Source of the DNA: Lachnospiraceae bacterium | GTDB lineage: Bacteria; Bacillota; Clostridia; Lachnospirales; Lachnospiraceae | Direction: 5' to 3' | NCBI GenBank assembly: GCA_030524705.1 | Contig: JAUNGD010000035.1 | Span: 1-35,991, forward strand | DNA length: 35,991 nucleotides | Part shown: in pieces, positions 31,109 to 35,991 of the stretch | Numbering within the stretch: position 1 is the first letter of the stretch | How the letters are laid out: each line of letters begins with the position of its first letter | Position numbers and translations under genes: made by a program | The notes under the pieces: generated by a model | What the model was told of the DNA's origin: nothing | Database searches by the model: none | Seen by the model: only the letters and a program-made list of their open reading frames with translations

Positions 31109-32938
31109 ATGAACAGTCTTCTTAAATTCATTACATGCGGAAGCGTGGATGACGGAAAATCGACTTTGATCGGACATATGCTCTACGATGCAAAGCTGCT
31201 CTTTGCCGATCAGGAAAAGGCCCTTGAGCTGGACAGCCGGGTCGGCTCCCGGGGCGGCGCCATGGACTATTCTCTGCTTTTGGACGGCCTGATGGCAGAA
31301 CGCGAGCAGGGTATTACGATTGATGTGGCCTACCGGTATTTCACGACAGAAAAAAGATCCTTTATCGTTGCCGACACACCTGGCCACGAGGAATATACGC
31401 GAAACATGGCAGTCGGAGCTTCCTTTGCCGACCTGGCCGTTATCCTTGTAGACGCCACAAAAGGAGTGCTGGTGCAGACCCGCAGGCACACCCGCATCTG
31501 TTCTCTGATGGGAATTGAATACTTCGTCTTTGCTGTCAACAAAATGGATCTGATCGGGTATGATGAAATCCGATTCGAAAAAATCTGCCGGGAGATTCGG
31601 CGAATGATGGCAGAATACGATTACAAATCACTCTGCATCCTTCCGGTTTCTGCAACGGAGGGAGACAATATTACCAGAAGCTCCTGCCATATGCTCTGGT
31701 ACAGAGGGGATTCCCTGCTTACTTACCTGGAAAATATAAATATCAGCCCCGCAGAAACCTCCGGCAGCTTCACTATGCCGGTACAGCGCGTATGCCGACC
31801 GGATCACACGTTCCGGGGATTTCAGGGCCAGATCGAGTCTGGAAGCGTATGCACCGGCGACGAGGTCACAGCTCTCCCCTCCCGGGAAAAAGCCATCGTA
31901 AAGCGGATCATTGATGCCGGAAAGGATACAGAAGCCTCAGCGGCCGGACACGCCGTCACGATCTCCCTTGACCGGGAGCTGGACATCTCCAGAGGCTGCG
32001 TTCTGACAAAGGACACAAATTTATACATCGGGAATCTTTTTACCGCCAGATTACTGTGGATGGATGATACGCCGCTGGTAGCCGGCAAAAGCTACTACCT
32101 GAAGCTTGGAACCAAAATGATCCCCGCTGTAATCATGAACATCCATTACAAAATTGATGTAAATACAGGGAATGAAATACCTGCGGATACTACCTACAAA
32201 AACGAGATCGCGGACTGCGATATTTCTGTGACAGATAAAATTGTTTTTGATAAATTCAGCAGCAACAATGCCCTGGGATCTCTGATTCTCATTGACCGCG
32301 TAACGAATATGACCTCTGCCTGCGGAGTCGTAATGCGTTCCATCAGCAGAGGAGAAAATCTGACCTGGCAGAGGCTTGACATTACAAGGGACTTCCGGGC
32401 ACAGCAAAAAGGACAGACTCCGGTTACGATCTGGATGACCGGGCTTTCCGGCTCCGGGAAATCCACAGTCGCCAATGCCCTGGAAAAGCGCCTTGCAGCG
32501 CTGGGCCGGCACACGATGCTCCTGGACGGCGACAACATCCGCATGGGGCTCAACCGGAATCTCGGCTTCAAAGAGGCTGACCGCATCGAAAATATCCGCC
32601 GGATCGCGGAAGTTTCGAAGCTGATGAACGACGCCGGACTTATCACGATTACCTCTTTTATCTCCCCCTATGCAAGGGACAGAAGAGCGGCACGGGAAAT
32701 CATTGGAGAAAGCAGCTTTTTAGAGGTTTACATCAGCACTCCTCTGGAGGAGTGTGAAAAACGGGATACAAAAGGGCTTTACCGCAGGGCAAGGGCCGGG
32801 GCAATTCCCAATTTTACCGGAATATCCAGTCCGTACGAAATTCCCGCATCCCCGGATCTCAGCATTGATACCGGCAAATTGTCACTGGACGACTGTGTGG
32901 ATGCCATACTGGAGCTGGTAGAAAAATATCAGATATAA
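31109..32938 (+). CDS. cysNC: Bifunctional sulfate adenylyltransferase subunit 1 and APS kinase
   Basis: A 609-residue CysN-CysC fusion. Residues 1 to about 430 are a GTPase of the EF-Tu type that drives APS formation: CGSVDDGKSTLIG, then REQGITIDVAYRYF, DTPGHEEYTRNM, NKMDL and a beta-barrel region. Residues about 435-609 are APS kinase: MTGLSGSGKST P-loop, DGDNIRMGLNRNLGF, and ENIRRIAEVSKLM. The product is PAPS, the universal sulfate donor. GAGAGGGA precedes the ATG. Because no PAPS reductase (CysH) or sulfite reductase is encoded here and a sulfotransferase follows, the PAPS is most likely used for sulfation rather than assimilation. Confidence 0.95.
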   Translation: MNSLLKFITCGSVDDGKSTLIGHMLYDAKLLFADQEKALELDSRVGSRGGAMDYSLLLDGLMAEREQGITIDVAYRYFTTEKRSFIVADTPGHEEYTRNMAVGASFADLAVILVDATKGVLVQTRRHTRICSLMGIEYFVFAVNKMDLIGYDEIRFEKICREIRRMMAEYDYKSLCILPVSATEGDNITRSSCHMLWYRGDSLLTYLENINISPAETSGSFTMPVQRVCRPDHTFRGFQGQIESGSVCTGDEVTALPSREKAIVKRIIDAGKDTEASAAGHAVTISLDRELDISRGCVLTKDTNLYIGNLFTARLLWMDDTPLVAGKSYYLKLGTKMIPAVIMNIHYKIDVNTGNEIPADTTYKNEIADCDISVTDKIVFDKFSSNNALGSLILIDRVTNMTSACGVVMRSISRGENLTWQRLDITRDFRAQQKGQTPVTIWMTGLSGSGKSTVANALEKRLAALGRHTMLLDGDNIRMGLNRNLGFKEADRIENIRRIAEVSKLMNDAGLITITSFISPYARDRRAAREIIGESSFLEVYISTPLEECEKRDTKGLYRRARAGAIPNFTGISSPYEIPASPDLSIDTGKLSLDDCVDAILELVEKYQI

Positions 32939-32951
32939 AAAGGAGGATCTC

Positions 32952-34076
32952 ATGGCAACCCTTTATTTACATATAGGCATCCCAAAAACCGGGACTACTG
33001 CCCTGCAGAATTTTATGGCGCAAAACCAGGAAGCTCTGCAGCAGCACGGAATCTGCTATCCTGATTTTGGATACCGCTATCCCCGTATCGGCGTTTACCG
33101 GAACGGCCATTTCCTTATCGCTCCTTATGTCACGGAGGATCAGAAAAAGCTTAATGACCGACCCGGCAGTGAATATGAAGAGGGACTGGATAAAACCGCG
33201 GAGCTTGCAAAAGAATACGATAAAATTATTCTGACCGATGAAGCGCTCTGGAAGGGCAGTCAGAACCGCCCCGGCTTTTGGCCCCAATTAAAAGAGGATC
33301 TGGCAAAAAGAGGGCTTGACCTTCGAATTATCGTATATTTCCGGCGTCAGGATCTTTGGATCCAATCCTTCTGGGCGCAAAAAATAAAAACCGGCTCAGG
33401 GCTTACTTTTCATGAATACATCGCTTCGATGAAAGAAAATCCTTATCCGATGGACTATTATGAATACATGAATATGCTCTCCGGCATTTTCGGAAAAGAG
33501 GCTCTTATCATCCGCATCTACGAAAAAGGTCAGTACCGGGGGAAGGAGAAAACCCTTGTCTCTGATTTTCTGGATATTTTCGGTCTCTCACTGGACGACG
33601 GCTTTACCGTCGAAGAGAAAATATACAATACAACCCTGACCGGAAATCCTCTGGAAATGAGGCGGCTGATCAACACGCTCCCAGGCTCCCGGGATCAAAG
33701 GCAAATATTAACGCATCATGTTCCTAAACCGCCCAGGCCTGACACAGAAAACAGTACGGAAAGCTTTTCCTGGTTCAGGCCGCAGGAGCAAAGAGCCTAC
33801 CTGGAGCAATTTGCCGAATCCAACAGCAAGGTGGCAAGGGAATATCTCGGCCGTGATGACGGAATCCTCTTCTATGACGAGATAGAAGAACTGCCGCAGC
33901 CTGTTATCGACGACAGCGCCTTACTTCGGGATACAATATGCCTTTACGGCAAAGTAATCCTTGAACAACAGGAAACGATAAACAAATTAAAAAAGGAAAT
34001 CAAAGATCTTAGAGAAGACGTGCTGTGGTTCCGTCTGAAACGGAAAGTGCGCCATCTTATGGACAAAGACAATTAA
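32952..34076 (+). CDS. PAPS-dependent sulfotransferase-like protein
   Basis: A 374-residue protein. Its N-terminus, YLHIGIPKTGTTALQNFM (residues 5-22), is the 5'-phosphosulfate-binding loop of sulfotransferases. IIVYFRRQDLWIQSFWAQ at about residue 127 resembles the 3'-phosphate-binding region. The C-terminal 40 residues form a Lys/Glu-rich coiled coil ending in a basic stretch (FRLKRKVRH), which could bind a partner or the membrane face. There is no signal peptide or clear transmembrane helix, so it is predicted cytoplasmic. AGGAGG precedes the ATG, 13 bases after cysNC. The likely job is sulfating a glycan or wall polymer precursor before export; the acceptor is unknown. Confidence 0.85.
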   Translation: MATLYLHIGIPKTGTTALQNFMAQNQEALQQHGICYPDFGYRYPRIGVYRNGHFLIAPYVTEDQKKLNDRPGSEYEEGLDKTAELAKEYDKIILTDEALWKGSQNRPGFWPQLKEDLAKRGLDLRIIVYFRRQDLWIQSFWAQKIKTGSGLTFHEYIASMKENPYPMDYYEYMNMLSGIFGKEALIIRIYEKGQYRGKEKTLVSDFLDIFGLSLDDGFTVEEKIYNTTLTGNPLEMRRLINTLPGSRDQRQILTHHVPKPPRPDTENSTESFSWFRPQEQRAYLEQFAESNSKVAREYLGRDDGILFYDEIEELPQPVIDDSALLRDTICLYGKVILEQQETINKLKKEIKDLREDVLWFRLKRKVRHLMDKDN

Positions 34077-34083
34077 AAGCGTC

Positions 34084-35448
34084 ATGAAAAAAACCAAACG
34101 GATATCCCTCGTCAGCTCCATGCTGAAAATCGGCGTCATCGGCTTTGGCGGCGGCACGGCATTAATTCCGGTCATAGAAAACGAAATTGTAGAGCACTCC
34201 GGTATCATCACCGAAGAAGAATATAACAAAGAAGTCATGATTGCCAGCATCACCCCCGGCGCTCTCCCGGTGGAAATCGCTGCGGGCATCGGCCTGAAAA
34301 CAGGACGTACCCGGGGGATGATCGCTGCGGCTTCTGCGATGGCCTTTCCCGGAGCTGCGCTGACGCTGCTTCTGTTGCTTCTTTTTTCCGGTGCTGGGGA
34401 GGATCTGCGGACACAGATCGGCTTTGTCTCCGCCGGGATCTCCGTTTTTATTATCATCGTCCTCATAAAGTACGTCACGGAGACCGTCAAGCAGGCGCAG
34501 AGCCGCCGCGAGAAGGCAATTTATCTGTTCGTGCTTTTGGCCGTTTTTGCCCTGTCCGGCGAGAAAAATATTTATGAGCTTTTGGGCCTGCCCTTCACGC
34601 CTGTTTTTTCCATATCAGCCATACAGATCCTCACGGCGGCATTTTTTGTGATCCTGTTCACCAGAGGAGAGCTTCGCCGGATAAAAAGAACAATCCCCGC
34701 CCTTGTGCTGACACTCGCTTACTTTCTTTCCACGGGCAGTCTACATGTGCTTCCCCTCAAGCTGAAGCCGTATCTTCTGGGGCTCATGCTGATCCTGTCG
34801 GCCCTCGGACTGTTCCACTCGGTCTCCGAAACAGCCTGCAGCAAAAATCTGCCGCTGAAGCAGCTTTCATCGTCTCTCTCCGGCTGGCTTCTGTTTACGC
34901 TGCTTCTGTCTCTTCCGGCGATCTGTCTTACCCGAAAAACATTTTCTTTCCTTGGAACGGGATTCATTTCCTCCGTCATGTCCTTTGGCGGCGGAGACGC
35001 ATACCTCTCCATCGCTCAGGATCTGTTTGTAGACAGCGGTATCATCAGCCACAGAGAGTTTTACGGAAATATCGCAGCGGCAGCCAATGTACTGCCCGGC
35101 TCTATCCTGTGCAAAATACTGACCGGAATTGGATACACTCTAGGATACGGAATGAACCAGTCCGTCACAGAAGGAATCCTCATGGCTGTCAGCGGGTTCG
35201 CCTGCAGCGTCGCCTCCTCCGGTATTATATTTACCATCGTCCGGGCATTTTACGAAAAATATGAAAGCCTGCAGGTATTCACTCTGTTAAAACGCTTTGT
35301 CCGGCCGATCATTTCCGGTCTCCTTCTGAACGTAGCCATATCCCTGTATCTCTCAGCAATCCAGCCGCAGCTTGGAAACGGCCTCCCGTCAGTGATCACG
35401 CTTCTTGTGACAGCGGTACTATTCGTCGGAAATCTGCGGCGGCTGTAA
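34084..35448 (+). CDS. chrA: CHR family (ChrA) chromate/sulfate-type transporter
   Basis: A 454-residue membrane protein with two homologous halves. The first half begins with KIGVIGFGGGTALIPVIENE and continues through SITPGALPVEIAAGIG; the second carries GTGFISSVMSFGGGDAYLSIAQ at about residue 295 and NVLPGSILCKILTGIG. These repeated GFGGG-type and PG motifs define the long-chain CHR superfamily. About ten hydrophobic segments are seen. It follows the sulfotransferase by seven bases without a strong ribosome binding site, so it is likely translated by coupling. CHR proteins export chromate, a sulfate analogue. Its place in a sulfate activation operon suggests that it moves sulfate or a related oxyanion instead; direction and substrate are not proven. 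Confidence 0.87.
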   Translation: MKKTKRISLVSSMLKIGVIGFGGGTALIPVIENEIVEHSGIITEEEYNKEVMIASITPGALPVEIAAGIGLKTGRTRGMIAAASAMAFPGAALTLLLLLLFSGAGEDLRTQIGFVSAGISVFIIIVLIKYVTETVKQAQSRREKAIYLFVLLAVFALSGEKNIYELLGLPFTPVFSISAIQILTAAFFVILFTRGELRRIKRTIPALVLTLAYFLSTGSLHVLPLKLKPYLLGLMLILSALGLFHSVSETACSKNLPLKQLSSSLSGWLLFTLLLSLPAICLTRKTFSFLGTGFISSVMSFGGGDAYLSIAQDLFVDSGIISHREFYGNIAAAANVLPGSILCKILTGIGYTLGYGMNQSVTEGILMAVSGFACSVASSGIIFTIVRAFYEKYESLQVFTLLKRFVRPIISGLLLNVAISLYLSAIQPQLGNGLPSVITLLVTAVLFVGNLRRL

Positions 35449-35483
35449 CCTCACCCCAAAAGCTTTCTGCACAATATAACAGA

Positions 35484-35503
35484 GGATGATGTTTACATCA
35501 TCC
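35484..35503 (+). terminator. Probable terminator hairpin after chrA
   Basis: GGATGATG (35484-35491) pairs perfectly with CATCATCC (35496-35503) across a TTTA loop. The T-rich tail begins only some 12 bases later (35516 onward), so termination may be weak or the hairpin may be longer than drawn. Confidence 0.5.
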
Positions 35504-35991
35504 CCTGCCATTATAATTTTTCTTTTTTAATTTTCTTTATCTTATTCAGTTTTTATGTTCTATATTTTATCTTTTCAATTGGAGAGTTCCTTTTCCTGTT
35601 TTATTTATAAAAGTCATCTTCCGTTTCTTTACACGTATTTTTCTTTTATAAACCATGTGGCTTTGTCTTTTTTCATTTTATTTTTCAGGTGCTGGAAATC
35701 CTTTTCTTTACATCGCTTTTATCGGATGCTTTCGGCATTTCTTTTCAACCTTCGGCTATTTGCTCATTGTTTTCGGCTTCTGCTTTTCAGCCTTGCCTTT
35801 CACGTTTTGCTTTTTATCCGTTTCGTTTACTTCTTGTTTTCTGCCTTTTATTTCTGAAATCTTTGTCTCATTGACAACCTTTTAATTTCTGTTTCCAACT
35901 TATTTTCCTGATCTGCTAAAATATCTTTGACCTTTGTTTTTCCGAACCTGCGCGTTCGTCATTTTCCATTCTACCGGGATAAATGTGCTCT
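35504..35991. other. T-rich right edge without a supported gene
   Basis: The plus strand is strongly T-rich, so the minus strand is A-rich and reads as Lys/Glu/Arg-rich fragments in different frames broken by stops, for example VKDILADQENKLETEIKRLS in one frame near 35880-35940. This could be a decayed minus-strand gene whose start lies to the right of the window. The plus-strand open frame of about 100 codons at 35555-35857 is a by-product of this composition, with no ribosome binding site. Confidence 0.4.

Noticed and set aside
30205-32938. Assimilatory sulfate reduction operon
   Set aside because: No PAPS or APS reductase or sulfite reductase is encoded in the operon; a sulfotransferase follows instead.
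35555-35857. 100-codon plus-strand membrane-like protein
   Set aside because: It consists of Phe, Leu and Ser from T-rich DNA, has no ribosome binding site and overlaps other frames of the same kind.

Overview
The window reads as chromosome of a Gram-positive anaerobe of the class Clostridia, most likely Lachnospiraceae. The evidence is strong AGGAGG-type ribosome binding sites, sigma-A promoters with 17 bp spacers, TagGH/TagF-type wall polymer genes, a YezD-like small protein and oxygen-sensitive iron-sulfur enzymes. Genus cannot be decided from the sequence. No rRNA, tRNA, CRISPR array or complete insertion sequence was seen.

Layout. (1) 1-1380: an isolated AT-rich CPBP membrane protease gene, then a GC-rich stretch ending in a terminator, then an inverted array of 15 bp repeats around a strong hairpin. 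(2) 1386-12666, minus strand: a wall or surface polymer operon read from a promoter at about 12650. In transcription order it holds a TagG-type exporter permease, a TagH-type ATPase fused in one frame to UDP-galactopyranose mutase, two CDP-glycerol-type polyol-phosphate transferases, an IspD/TarI-type cytidylyltransferase, an intact NAD-dependent epimerase, a degenerate epimerase-like protein, a degenerate epimerase fused to a LicD transferase, and a membrane GT2 glycosyltransferase. (3) 12716-14265: a cytidylate-kinase-like gene and a divergent LUD-domain gene. (4) 14272-22296, minus strand: a nitrogenase-like operon. Its order is promoter with operator, leader terminator, YezD-like 58-residue protein, possible 24-residue peptide, SsuABC-type importer, radical SAM protein with unusual cysteine spacing, NifH-like reductase, and NifD-like and NifK-like subunits. 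(5) 22362-24946, minus strand: a TPR plus P-loop ATPase of unknown role with its own promoter and terminator. (6) 25061-30098, plus strand: a second wall-polymer operon (TagF-like, TagD, large TagF-like). (7) 30205-35448, plus strand: CysD, CysNC, a sulfotransferase-like protein and a ChrA-type transporter. (8) 35449-35991: T-rich DNA with no convincing gene.

How the parts may work together. The two wall-polymer operons supply the precursor, polymerases, LicD decoration, galactofuranose precursor and export machinery for a phosphopolyol-containing surface polymer. The CysD-CysNC-sulfotransferase operon makes PAPS and probably transfers sulfate to a glycan or polymer; no PAPS reductase or sulfite reductase is present here. 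The nitrogenase-like operon lacks the nitrogenase cofactor ligands and sits with a sulfonate/NMT1-type importer and a YezD-type protein. The best hypothesis is a reductive sulfur-scavenging enzyme, comparable in logic to methylthio-alkane reductase but with its own radical SAM partner. It is the leading candidate for an undescribed system in this window.
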